Assembly (NCBI GenBank): GCA_937934295.1
Contig: CALHAI010000005.1
Span: 1 to 64,000 of the forward strand
Length of the DNA stretch: 64,000 bases
Source: an uncultured Blastocatellia bacterium
Lineage (GTDB): Bacteria; Acidobacteriota; Blastocatellia; HR10
Direction of reading: 5' to 3'
Position numbers and translations under genes: made by a program. Under the pieces are notes generated by a model. That model did no database searches. It saw nothing but the letters and a program-made list of their open reading frames with translations, and was not told where the DNA came from. Positions 1-8,705 of this stretch are shown here, piece after piece. Positions within the stretch are counted from its first letter, which is position 1; every line of letters begins with the position of its first letter.

Positions 1-167
1 AAGGCAGCTCCCGCGATGGCGTTGCACGCGGCGTTGAACCGCTTCATCGTCTCCAAGAGCGCGAGAAACTGCTCGGGCGTCGGTTGGAGCTTGCCTCTCA
101 GCGCCTGAAGGCAGGGGCCCGCCAGGTGGCGATATCGGTGATGACGAGGGCAGAGCTGTCTGTCCAT
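1..167 (-). mobile_element. TnpB-like N-terminal fragment, cut by window edge
   Basis: The minus frame running off the left edge reads LRGKLQPTPEQ followed by FLALLETMKRFNAACN. This is the typical N-terminus of TnpB, the RNA-guided nuclease of IS200/IS605 elements. Recognisable similarity starts near position 101. The first in-frame ATG (167) has only a weak GAG upstream, and the first ~22 residues look unlike TnpB, so the true start is unclear. It follows the last catabolic gene by 17 bases. Only the first ~33 TnpB residues are visible, so completeness cannot be judged. Confidence 0.65.
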
Positions 168-183
168 GATCTCGAGATGAGGC

Positions 184-1056
184 TTATGTGAGGCGGGATT
201 CGATTTCTCTCACAATCCGGGCTGTTCGCTCGAAGGCGTCTGGGGAAACCGACAGGGACGTGACGCCCAATTGCAACAACGAAGCCACCAGCTCCGGACG
301 CCGCGATGGGGCATCGCCACACACGCAGCATTCCATAGCCCTCTCGTGACAAGCGCGCGCAACTCGCTCGAGGGCGCATCTCACCGCTTCATCCTGCTCA
401 TCCCAAAGGGGGATCAAACGCGGATTATCTCGATCCACGCCGAGGATGAGTTGCGTGAGATCGTTGGTTCCAATGGAGACGCCGTCTACAAGCGGAAGGA
501 ATCGCTCGATGAGGAAGACGACCGAGGGCACTTCGACCATGAGCCAAAGGGGGATGCCTATCTCGCCTACTCCCTCTTCGCGCAGGATCTCGCGACAGGC
601 GAGCAGCTCTGACACCGATCGAACGAAAGGGAGCATGAGACGAAGATTCGTCCAGCCCATCTCATAGACGCGTCGCACAGCACGCAATTGGAGACGGAAC
701 GGCTCGGGGTCATACAAATAGCGACGACAGCCTCGCAATCCGAGCGCCGGGTTCTCCTCCAGCTCCTCGAACTCCTGGCCTCCGCGCAAGCCGCGACATT
801 CGTTCGACTTCAGATCGAGCGTCCGAAAAGTGACCGGACGCGGCCAGAAGCAGCGCGCGACCTCAGCTAAGCCTTCGGCGAAAACCCGAATGAAGGCCTC
901 CGCTCCTCCCTCGGCAAGGAGTTTCCTGGGGTGGACTCCGAGCGCAAGGATGAGGAACTCGGAACGCAGGAGTCCGACACCATGGGCCGGGAGATCAGCG
1001 TATTGAGCCGCCAGTTGAGGGAAGCTCAGGTTCAAATAGATCTTCATGGAGCTCAC
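184..1056 (-). CDS. PEP-binding barrel protein (PEP synthase / Enzyme I C-terminal domain)
   Basis: This 290-residue protein is the C-terminal PEP/pyruvate-binding TIM barrel of the PEP-utilising family, encoded alone. Visible family motifs are RSEF (31-34), RTLD (78-81), NPALGLRG (102-109), VEVPS (174-178), SIGTNDLTQL (194-203) and CVCGD with the likely catalytic Cys at 246, so the active site looks intact. It starts at ATG 1056, overlapping the stop of the phosphohistidine-domain gene (ATGA), so the two are probably translated together and act as one split enzyme. The ATP-grasp domain of PEP synthase is not encoded nearby. Such a pair could move phosphate between PEP and a substrate. The context beside carboxylase-like subunits suggests substrate activation, which is inference. 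Confidence 0.85.
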   Translation of the reverse strand: MSSMKIYLNLSFPQLAAQYADLPAHGVGLLRSEFLILALGVHPRKLLAEGGAEAFIRVFAEGLAEVARCFWPRPVTFRTLDLKSNECRGLRGGQEFEELEENPALGLRGCRRYLYDPEPFRLQLRAVRRVYEMGWTNLRLMLPFVRSVSELLACREILREEGVGEIGIPLWLMVEVPSVVFLIERFLPLVDGVSIGTNDLTQLILGVDRDNPRLIPLWDEQDEAVRCALERVARACHERAMECCVCGDAPSRRPELVASLLQLGVTSLSVSPDAFERTARIVREIESRLT

Positions 1057-1391
1057 TCTTCGAGGAAGATCTCCCCTTCAGCCGTGAATCGCACGCGACG
1101 CCCTTCCAACGCCTCCACGCCTTCGACGCGGCTCCCCATCACGCACGGGAGATCGAACTCCCGCGCGACGATCGCCAAATGCGACGTGATCCCTCCAGAA
1201 GCGCAGATGATCCCTCGAATCTTCGGCAGAATCGGCGTGATCGCCGTCACCGATGCCGACGGCGTGAACACGATTGTCTCCGAGAGATCGCTCTCCATCA
1301 GGCGCAAAACATCCTCAATGGCCTCGACCCTTCGCAGAATGCCGACGGCCCCTCGCCCACAGATCAGCTCTCCTTCCCCGATCTTTCGCAT
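1053..1391 (-). CDS. PEP-utilising enzyme swivelling phosphohistidine domain
   Basis: This 112-residue protein carries the mobile phosphohistidine domain of PEP synthase, PPDK and Enzyme I. The signature GGITSHLAIVARE places the phospho-accepting His at about residue 71. I chose ATG 1391 because AGGAGG sits five bases upstream. An in-frame ATG at 1418 overlaps the stop of the preceding gene as ATGA and is the alternative. It overlaps the PEP-barrel gene by four bases. The family usually has this domain fused between the ATP-grasp and barrel domains; here it is a stand-alone subunit. It most likely shuttles phosphate from the barrel partner to an unknown acceptor. Confidence 0.85.
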   Translation of the reverse strand: MRKIGEGELICGRGAVGILRRVEAIEDVLRLMESDLSETIVFTPSASVTAITPILPKIRGIICASGGITSHLAIVAREFDLPCVMGSRVEGVEALEGRRVRFTAEGEIFLEE

Positions 1392-1414
1392 CTCCACCCT
1401 CCTGATAGTGCGCC

Positions 1415-3673
1415 TCATCCGAGATCGAGTTGAAGGTCCCACAAAGGCGCGTCCGAGGATCGCGCCAGCTCCGTCTCCAAAAGCGCTCCGCACTCCGGAC
1501 AGTAATAGTGCCGCCACTCGATGGCTTCCTCGACGTAGTGCTTCGGATCGAGAATGTGCGGGTTGGCTTCCTGGAGTGGGAACTGCTTCTGCAGACATCC
1601 GAGCTTATAGTTCTCCGTCGCCGACGCCAACGGGTGATCACAGTACCGGCACCGAATCCATCCCTGGATAAGCTTTAAGCCCTCCGCCAGAGGACGCGCC
1701 TCCGGCTCATCGGTCGCCGTCTGCGGCTTCGGCTCACGTCCGATGCGCTGACGGCGCATCTCCAGGCGCAACCGCTCCGTCTCCGAGCAGACGACGGCCC
1801 CCACCTCATCGAGTACAACCCCATAAGCCTGCCGTGCCCACTCTCGTGTGATGCGCCCCTGGCGATAGTCCTCCGCCACCCACTCGGGATCACGCCGCAA
1901 TGGATCCCCATATCCCCCCGCCGACGCCCACGACATGAGGAAAACGTCGTCGGGGTTTTGAACGATATTGAACGCCTTCGGCGGGATCAGCTCCACTGTC
2001 CCGTCCAAAGCCTCTGCACGATCGGGCACTCGCCCGGCTGACATCAACTCTCGCGCACGTGTCCTTCGAACCAGAGTATAGCGCGTCGTCGAAGTAGGAA
2101 ACCCTCCGAAAAGCCCAGGCCCTGGCACCGCGCAATGCCCTGTCGCCGTGAAAAGTGAGATCCGATCCGTCCCATGTGGGATGAAGGCCAATTCCGCCGC
2201 GTTTCCGCCGCGGAACTTCCCCGCCCCTCCCGAATCCGGCAACTCGCGACGCCAGAGATAGAGGATCGGGTAGAACCACTCACTCTCCTCAACGTTCGGC
2301 ATGGTGCTTTGCAGATCCCAGGGCCATCCCCCTGTGTCCACGCCATCGCGCCAAGAGAGTCCGGCCAACGCGGCTCCCACCGGATCGAGCAGGAACGAGA
2401 CATAGGGCGCGCCACGTTGATTCACGCCGCTCAACGCCGCGATGGGATACATCGGCGCGCCCATGCAGCTTTGCACCTCCGTCCGTAATTCCGGATCGTT
2501 CGAGCAGGCAAGCATCTTCGAGATCACAAGCCCCGAGAGGGCGATCGTTTGAAGGAGCGTGAGGGCAGGAGCTGCGCTCACCGCTGCCGGGAAAAGAGCG
2601 CAGGTGAGCGTGCCGGGCTGAACTTCGAATTCCACGTGACGATAGGCCCCCTCGACGACGAACATCTGATCGAAGAGCATCTGTGCCGAGACCATCGCCA
2701 TGATGGCCCCTCGCCAGGCGACGAGCGTACAATTAAGCGTGCCCGCCTGCGGATCCGTCCCCTCATTAGAGAAGAGCAATTGATCTCCCCGTTTGGTGAG
2801 CGTCAAACAATTTCGATACACGTGCCGATCGTCCGGGTGCGCCCACTCCACCCATCCAACGGCGCGCCATGTCCCGTCGGGGATGGTCTCCAATCGCCGT
2901 ACGAAGGCTTTCTCCGAATCATCCTGCAACTTGCGCATGACCCCCTTGACGGTCGCCGCCCCATATCGGGCGAGCAGTTGCTTGATCCGCTCGCGTGCTA
3001 CATGGCAGCCAGCGATCTCCGCCCGCAAATCCAAGGCGACCAACTCCGGCATCCGCGACCGGCGAATGTACTCCTCTTCGAGGTCTCGACGCAGCCGCCC
3101 GCGCTCGACGATCTTGATCGGCGGAATACATCCGGCCTCCCAGTAAACATCTAAAGCCATAGGATTGAATCCCCCGGGCGCCGTTCCGCCGAGGTCCCAT
3201 TGATGGAGGGTGTTCCCCACCCAACAGAACAGTTCCCCCTCCCAGAAGACAGGTGCGATCAGCGTCACATCGGATTGATGCGTCGCCCCAATCCACGGAT
3301 CGTTCGTCAGGAAGACATCGCCCTCCTCGATCCCCGGGTTCTCCGAACGATACTCCAGCGTCCATTTCACCGCCGAACTGGTCGCTGAGGAGAGATACTG
3401 CAAGAACGGGCCGAAGAAGATGAAATCCCCCCTCTCGTCCAGAAGACACGGATTGAAATCATGCCCATAAGCGCAAATGGGCGAGCCGGAGATCTTCATG
3501 ATCGTCACACCGTGCTCGACGTTGATGTTCCACAAAGCATGGCGAATGACTTCGTACGTGATCGGATCAATCCGTTCGGCCGCCTCCGTATGCAATTTCA
3601 GTCCAGGAGCGATCTGCAACTCCCGACCGTAAACGTACGGATATTGACGACCATCCCATTGCGCTGACGACAT
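1415..3673 (-). CDS. HyuB/AcxB-like subunit fused to AcxC-like zinc domain
   Basis: This 752-residue protein belongs to the hydantoinase B/oxoprolinase family, which includes the large subunits of ATP-dependent acetone and acetophenone carboxylases. Family-like stretches include FNPCLLDERGDFIFFGP and FLTNDPWIGATHQSDV. The last ~100 residues form an extra domain with C675xxC678, C693 and C725xxC728, resembling the small gamma subunit of acetone carboxylase, so two subunits appear fused. It lies 19 bases after the HyuA-like gene and overlaps or adjoins the phosphohistidine gene. Known homologues work as an A-B complex on cyclic amides or as carboxylases. The gamma-like tail and the PEP-enzyme neighbours favour a carboxylase-type role, by inference. 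Confidence 0.85.
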   Translation of the reverse strand: MSSAQWDGRQYPYVYGRELQIAPGLKLHTEAAERIDPITYEVIRHALWNINVEHGVTIMKISGSPICAYGHDFNPCLLDERGDFIFFGPFLQYLSSATSSAVKWTLEYRSENPGIEEGDVFLTNDPWIGATHQSDVTLIAPVFWEGELFCWVGNTLHQWDLGGTAPGGFNPMALDVYWEAGCIPPIKIVERGRLRRDLEEEYIRRSRMPELVALDLRAEIAGCHVARERIKQLLARYGAATVKGVMRKLQDDSEKAFVRRLETIPDGTWRAVGWVEWAHPDDRHVYRNCLTLTKRGDQLLFSNEGTDPQAGTLNCTLVAWRGAIMAMVSAQMLFDQMFVVEGAYRHVEFEVQPGTLTCALFPAAVSAAPALTLLQTIALSGLVISKMLACSNDPELRTEVQSCMGAPMYPIAALSGVNQRGAPYVSFLLDPVGAALAGLSWRDGVDTGGWPWDLQSTMPNVEESEWFYPILYLWRRELPDSGGAGKFRGGNAAELAFIPHGTDRISLFTATGHCAVPGPGLFGGFPTSTTRYTLVRRTRARELMSAGRVPDRAEALDGTVELIPPKAFNIVQNPDDVFLMSWASAGGYGDPLRRDPEWVAEDYRQGRITREWARQAYGVVLDEVGAVVCSETERLRLEMRRQRIGREPKPQTATDEPEARPLAEGLKLIQGWIRCRYCDHPLASATENYKLGCLQKQFPLQEANPHILDPKHYVEEAIEWRHYYCPECGALLETELARSSDAPLWDLQLDLG

Positions 3674-3692
3674 AGGCGTTCCTCCTTCCCGT

Positions 3693-5858
3693 TCACGAAA
3701 GAGTCAGGATGAAATTCCCATAGGCATCGACCGTGAGGAGGCTGCCCGGCCGCACGACGATCGTTGTCACAGGCAGCTCGATGACCGCTGGGCCTTCGAT
3801 CACCACTCCCGGTGGAACATCTTCCCCGGCGAAGATCGGCGTCCGTTGGTGCCGTCCGAGTTCCCGCCAATAGACCTCGCGTCGCCATCTGGGTGTGACC
3901 TTCCCCACCACGTGCCCGAAGGCCCCCTCCTTCATCCCGCGCGGACCGATGCGACCGAGGGCGACCACGCGCAATAGACCGATCTCCATTCCCGCCGCCG
4001 TGAACGCCGAGCCCCGTCCATAGAGCGTTTCGTACTTCTGAACGAATACCCGCTCCAGCTCACGCATATCCTCATCACTCAATATCCCCCCAGGGACGGG
4101 GACCTCAACCCGATGGATCTGAAGACGGAACTTCATCTCGGCGAAGCGCTGAAGGATCATGCGGTCCTCGGGAACCCCTTCTTCGTGAAGTTGCCGGCGC
4201 GCTTGCTCCTCCAATTCGAGGAAGATCTCCATGACGCGTCCAGCTTCACATGGTGCGACGAGCAACTCCGCTTTCTCATACACATGTTGAATGTCGGTTG
4301 AGAGGATGCCGAAGGCCGACCAGGTCGAAGCCAGGGCCCCGCCCGGGACGACGACCGTGCGACATCCCAACTCTCGCGCATAGGCGACGGCATGGGCCCC
4401 GGCCGCCCCGCCATACGCATAAATGACAAAGTCGCGCGGATCATACCCTCGCTGAATCGTCATCTGCCGGATGAGGTCGGCCATGTGCGTCTCCACGATC
4501 CGCGTGGCTCCATCCGCTGCCTCTAGAACGTCTAAACCAAGCGGCCCGGCCACCGCCTGCATGGCTCGACGCGCGGCCTCGCGATCAAGCGTGAGCCGAC
4601 CGCCCAAGAAGAAGTCCGGATTGTAATAGCCGAGAAGCAGATCAGCATCCGTCACCGTAGGCCGCGTGTTCCCCCGCCCATAACAGGCCGGTCCCGGATC
4701 CGCTCCTGCCGATTCGGGGCCGACCTTCATAGTTCCACTCAGCTCATCAATCCAGATGATGGATCCACCCCCAGCGCCTATTGAGACGATGTCCAACCGC
4801 GGCATGAAGAACGTGTAGTGATGGAGCGTCGTCTCGGAGGCCGAGAGCGGTCGCCCTTCGGCGATGAGGCCGACATCGAAGCTTGTTCCCCCCATGTCGG
4901 TGGCGATGACGTGCGAATGCCCAAGTTGTTCGGCCAGAAATCGGGACCCCATCAGTCCTCCCGCCGGCCCCGATCCGACCGTGAAGAGTGGCGCGCGCAC
5001 GATCGCCTCGGCCGGCGCTACCCCTCCTGAGGCCTGCATGATGAGCAACGGCCCTCGATATCCGAGGTCGCGCACCCGCTCCTGCACCCGGCGCACGTAG
5101 CGCGAGGTCTTCGGTCCGATGAAGCAATTGATCACCGTCGCCGCCGTCCGCTCGTACTCCCCCGGTTTGGCGATCAACTCGTGCGCGCACGTCACGAAGA
5201 GATCGGGAGCCATCTCCTGAACCATATGGCGCACTTCGCGTTCGTGAATGGGATTGACGAACCCCCAGAGAAATGCGATGGCGATCGCCTCGACCTGCTG
5301 TTCCAACAGCTCCTCGATAGCCCGTCGCGCTTCATCCCGATTCAATGGCACGATGACCTCGCCCCGCCAATCCACGCGCTCGCTCACTTCGCGAATGAGA
5401 CGGCGTGGGACGATCGGCTCCGGCTTCCGATGCCGTGAGACGTGCAAGAGTTTCTCGATCGGTAATCCGGCCGAGCGCCCGACCGAGCGCATGATGAGAA
5501 GCGCATCACCGTGTCCGCGCGTCGTGATCAGTCCCACGCGCGCCCCTTTCATCTCCACCACGGCATTCGTCCCGACCGTCGTCCCATGCAAGAGCCTGCG
5601 AGTGCGCGCCAGCAGCTCCGCGAGCGTGAGCCCAAACTGTTCGGCCGCGACCGAGAGCGCTGCGAAGAATCCCTCGGAGAAATCCCCCGGCGTTGAAGGG
5701 CTCTTGGCGAAGACCACGTTCCCTTCTGAATCACGCACGACGCAGTCGGTGAAGGTCCCGCCCGTGTCCACGGCACAGTAATATTCCCGCTCTTCCTTGG
5801 CGCGGCTTGAGCGCGCCGACTCCAAAATACTCACGACGTTTTCGCTCCTCATCGCCAT
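3693..5858 (-). CDS. HyuA/AcxA-like ATPase subunit (hydantoinase/carboxylase)
   Basis: This ~721-residue protein is the ATP-dependent A subunit of the hydantoinase/oxoprolinase/acetone carboxylase family. The N-terminal VDTGGTFTDCVV phosphate-binding motif and a second ATDMGGTSFDVG motif are the two ASKHA-type nucleotide-binding signatures, and GAGGGSIIWID follows. The start is ATG 5858 (or 5852), just after the stop of the upstream gene at 5866 with GAGG before it; a longer frame to 6002 adds a basic low-complexity stretch and is rejected. The adjacent B subunit makes an A-B complex likely. The substrate cannot be read from sequence. Confidence 0.9.
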   Translation of the reverse strand: MAMRSENVVSILESARSSRAKEEREYYCAVDTGGTFTDCVVRDSEGNVVFAKSPSTPGDFSEGFFAALSVAAEQFGLTLAELLARTRRLLHGTTVGTNAVVEMKGARVGLITTRGHGDALLIMRSVGRSAGLPIEKLLHVSRHRKPEPIVPRRLIREVSERVDWRGEVIVPLNRDEARRAIEELLEQQVEAIAIAFLWGFVNPIHEREVRHMVQEMAPDLFVTCAHELIAKPGEYERTAATVINCFIGPKTSRYVRRVQERVRDLGYRGPLLIMQASGGVAPAEAIVRAPLFTVGSGPAGGLMGSRFLAEQLGHSHVIATDMGGTSFDVGLIAEGRPLSASETTLHHYTFFMPRLDIVSIGAGGGSIIWIDELSGTMKVGPESAGADPGPACYGRGNTRPTVTDADLLLGYYNPDFFLGGRLTLDREAARRAMQAVAGPLGLDVLEAADGATRIVETHMADLIRQMTIQRGYDPRDFVIYAYGGAAGAHAVAYARELGCRTVVVPGGALASTWSAFGILSTDIQHVYEKAELLVAPCEAGRVMEIFLELEEQARRQLHEEGVPEDRMILQRFAEMKFRLQIHRVEVPVPGGILSDEDMRELERVFVQKYETLYGRGSAFTAAGMEIGLLRVVALGRIGPRGMKEGAFGHVVGKVTPRWRREVYWRELGRHQRTPIFAGEDVPPGVVIEGPAVIELPVTTIVVRPGSLLTVDAYGNFILTLS

Positions 5859-5865
5859 CCTCGGC

Positions 5866-7017
5866 TCATAAAGAGATGGGGGAGAAGAACTCTTCCTCCG
5901 TCGTCGCCATGAATCGCCAGATCGACGGCGGTTCGGGCTCTTTGAGCAGTCGGCGGAGGAACGGAGCCGCCGCTTCCTCGAATGCTCGTCGAATCCGCTC
6001 ACCCGCCTCCACGCCAGCGATGTCGAAGAAGGCCTTCATGTGGTTCGCGAAAAGATGGAGACCATACTCGATCTTGAAGCGCGGCGACCAAGAGAGCGCT
6101 GCGCGGTATAGCTCCAGTTGCGCTTCAGCCGCGCAGCGTTCGATCTCCATAATCTCCTCGAAAGGAACAGCGCGCACCGCCCCCTCGTCGTAGGCGGTCA
6201 GGAGCGCACAAGCGCGCACGCGATCCGCATATTCCGCAGGCTCAATGTGTACTCCGCCGAAGAGATCGAATCGCACTGCCACCTCCCGAAGCGCGAGCAC
6301 GAGCGCCAGATTCGGATAACGGTTGCGCGCCCGCGTCCGCGCCCATGGCAGGTATGTATTCTGCAAGTCGGTGAATTCGCGGACAATGAGCACCTCTCGA
6401 TCGCCCGCATCATACGGCCCGTGCGCGAAGAGGCCATCTCGTTGCTCTCCATGCAGGATAAACGCATACAGCTCTAACGTCGCTGCCATCCGACGCAGGC
6501 GCTGAAACGTAGATGAATCCACCTCGACGAGATAGTCCCGCAGTGAAGCGATCGCCTCCAGCGGCAGGATCCGCATCGTCGCCTCCCGCTCATTCGGAAG
6601 GAGCCCTTCGGCCTCGCGATACGCCTGACAGACTCGCTGCCAAAACTCCACGACAAACCCAATCTGCTCCAGATCGTCCGCGGGAAAAGGCTCGCCCGGC
6701 TTCATCCCCAGATCGAGGATGTGTTGTTGACGTCCACCGAGATAACAACAAATGAGGATGCTCAAAGTGAGGAAGTTCGGACGCGCGCACAAGCGCCTCA
6801 TGCGCCGCCCGATCTCCTCAGGCGTGATGACCGAAGTCAACTCAGTGAGTAACGGATACGCCGTGCGATAAAGGCATTCCCATCCGAGCGAGGAGCGACG
6901 TGGCACATCGAAAAGCGCCGACTGCAAAAGCGCCCGCCGCTCCGATCGCATGAAGGCCTTCAGACTTCCGGAGACGATCCGGATATGGCGATTGAGCTCC
7001 TCGAGCGTCATCCCCAT
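5866..7017 (-). CDS. Unrecognised protein, paralogue of its upstream neighbour
   Basis: I do not recognise this 383-residue protein. It is clearly paralogous to the gene directly upstream (7027-8154). The shared order of motifs is RPN near 117, a GPY block (FAHGPYDAG) followed by an acidic ..VREF.. segment, LFGG.HIEPAEYADRV, LLTAYDEG.VR.V, AAEAQLELYR..LSW, and EYGLHLFANH. No signal peptide, membrane segment or classical nucleotide-binding loop is seen. It starts at ATG 7017 with GAGGGA upstream and stops eight bases before the HyuA-like gene, so it is very probably part of the same complex or pathway step. A heterodimer with the paralogue is a reasonable guess. Confidence 0.8.
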   Translation of the reverse strand: MGMTLEELNRHIRIVSGSLKAFMRSERRALLQSALFDVPRRSSLGWECLYRTAYPLLTELTSVITPEEIGRRMRRLCARPNFLTLSILICCYLGGRQQHILDLGMKPGEPFPADDLEQIGFVVEFWQRVCQAYREAEGLLPNEREATMRILPLEAIASLRDYLVEVDSSTFQRLRRMAATLELYAFILHGEQRDGLFAHGPYDAGDREVLIVREFTDLQNTYLPWARTRARNRYPNLALVLALREVAVRFDLFGGVHIEPAEYADRVRACALLTAYDEGAVRAVPFEEIMEIERCAAEAQLELYRAALSWSPRFKIEYGLHLFANHMKAFFDIAGVEAGERIRRAFEEAAAPFLRRLLKEPEPPSIWRFMATTEEEFFSPISL

Positions 7018-7026
7018 CGTTCCCTC

Positions 7027-8154
7027 TCATACGATAGGGCTGTAGATCTCCCCTTCGGTCTCCGCAATATGGCGCAAAATGACCGGAGGTTCACCGGCGA
7101 GCAAGGCCTCCAGATGCCGATCTACACTCTCTTGGAAGCGTTCGCGGATCTGCTGATGAAAATCCGGCCCCAGGCCCGCGTGATCGCCGAAGATGCGAAG
7201 CAAATTCCCGTACAGCTCCGCCCCGTAGGCGATGCGGCGACGTTCATCCCACGCGAGAAAGCGCCGGTAGAGGTGTATCTGTGCGTCGGCCGCTTGCGCC
7301 GCAATCGCTTCCAATTCCTCAAGCGTTACGGGACGAACGCCCGCTTCCGTCGTCGTGAGGAGACCATAGGCGATGACATTTCGGCTATATTCTCTGGGCT
7401 CAGTCCAGAGCGAGCCGAAGAGGCCGATCCGCACCGTGACGTCCCTCAAACGCATGAGGCACGCCAGATGCGCAATGGGGAGCCACACGGACTCATCCGC
7501 CCAGGAATAGAATTCGTCTCGCAATCCCACTTGTTCCTTAACAAGCAGATACGTGCCATCCGACAACGGATAGGGTCCATGGTGGAAGATCCCCACGCGC
7601 GCTTCGCCATTGAAGACGAAGGTGAAGAGATCGAGCGTCGCCAGTGCGCGATGCAAGCGTCGGCGCCGCTCCTCCTCCGGTTCAGGATGGAGTGCCGGAA
7701 GGAGCGCTTCAACCGCCTGGTCTTCTAATATCGGTAATGTGAAACCGCTCTCTTCCGGTAAGAGCCAACCATCCCGACGATAGGCGGAGAGAAACCGCAC
7801 CCAGAAGTCTAAGAGGAAGGTGATCTCATCCGCTTCTTCCCTCACCCAGTGGCCGAGCAGTCGCTTTTGTTCGCGTCCGTTCAAGTAACCGAGTAACAGC
7901 GAATTAATGTGGATCTCATTCGGTCGCGCGCCGAGCCGCTTCGCCCGATGTGCCAACGCTTCTGGAGGCATGTGCTCGGTGACGCGCCGCAACAGTGGCA
8001 CCAGGTTCTCGACGTAACAGTAACTCCCCAAGATCAACCGCCCCGGCAGATGAAAAAGAGGGGAGAGCATCCGCGAGCGCTGCTGCGCGCGGAAGAACTC
8101 GCGAACGCTCTCTCCAAACCGATGAAGCAACGTATTGATATACGCCCGTTCCAT
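7027..8154 (-). CDS. Unrecognised protein, first of two tandem paralogues
   Basis: I do not recognise this 375-residue protein. It shares length and motif order with the downstream gene: GARPNEI near 115, IFHHGPYPLSDG and a following VKEQ, LFGSLWTEPREYSRNV, LLTTTEAGVRPV, AADAQIHLYR and YGAELYGN. It starts at ATG 8154 with AGAGG before it, and nine bases separate it from the paralogue. It opens the six-gene module running to 184. The conserved HHGPY/EPREY blocks could be catalytic or metal-binding, but nothing visible proves this. Sequence composition matches the neighbours, so there is no sign of recent transfer. Confidence 0.8.
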   Translation of the reverse strand: MERAYINTLLHRFGESVREFFRAQQRSRMLSPLFHLPGRLILGSYCYVENLVPLLRRVTEHMPPEALAHRAKRLGARPNEIHINSLLLGYLNGREQKRLLGHWVREEADEITFLLDFWVRFLSAYRRDGWLLPEESGFTLPILEDQAVEALLPALHPEPEEERRRRLHRALATLDLFTFVFNGEARVGIFHHGPYPLSDGTYLLVKEQVGLRDEFYSWADESVWLPIAHLACLMRLRDVTVRIGLFGSLWTEPREYSRNVIAYGLLTTTEAGVRPVTLEELEAIAAQAADAQIHLYRRFLAWDERRRIAYGAELYGNLLRIFGDHAGLGPDFHQQIRERFQESVDRHLEALLAGEPPVILRHIAETEGEIYSPIV

Positions 8155-8164
8155 CGCCTCTTCT

Positions 8165-8700
8165 CGATTCGCCGGAACCTAGACGCGAGCCATCTGTCCC
8201 AGCGTGGACCCGGCATGCCCACCCCAGCGAGGCTGAAAGCGGAAAAAGGCGATTGCGACAAAGGGGGCGAAGAACCGATCTAATAGGACACCACACGCGA
8301 CCCTCCCCACAAGAAGAGCTACACCGAAAACAGACATCGCCCAAGCCGCTTGTTCAGCCGATAGGCCTCGATCTAAAGGCAATGGTCCAAGGTGAATCAT
8401 AATCCCGAACGCTGCCAAAGAGGGCGGTGGCCGGGAGGATGACTCGGCGCGCCCCCCAGCGATCCACGAGCTTTCCAATCACAGGAGAACACACAGTCAT
8501 AGCCAAGAGGGAGTCGAATACGCTGAAGCGCTCTCCGCACGATCCCGGTTGAACTCTTCGACCAGCGAATTCAATCTCAAAGGTGATTCCGGCAAGAGGA
8601 CCGAAGCTAATATGCTACGGCCGCCGCCAGGACGATCACCCATCCGTAGAGGATCGCTACCGCCGCATTCCCCACAAGTAGTGGCTTGGATAGTCAAACG
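8165..8700 (-). pseudogene. Decayed MFS transporter
   Basis: Minus-strand pieces of a major-facilitator transporter lie in several frames. A first helix (LYGWVIVLAAAVAY) ends in an in-frame TAG near 8611. A cytoplasmic-loop signature (GKLVDRWGARRVIL) follows in another frame around 8430-8490. A later part resembling helices 7-8 (LDRGLSAEQAAWAMSVFG, LLVGRVACGVLLDRFF) follows immediately, so the middle helices are deleted. No continuous frame covers the family's usual ~400 residues. It separates the six-gene module from the AttH-like gene and may once have been the substrate importer. Confidence 0.8.
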
Positions 8701-8705
8701 GCTGT

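Noticed and set aside
2793-2815. CGTTTG...CAAAC inverted repeat as a fourth operator
   Set aside because: The arms are in the opposite orientation to the three operators and it lies inside the HyuB-like coding region.
8497-8697. Possible 66-residue minus-strand gene
   Set aside because: It is a frame-shifted piece of the decayed MFS transporter and has no ribosome-binding site.
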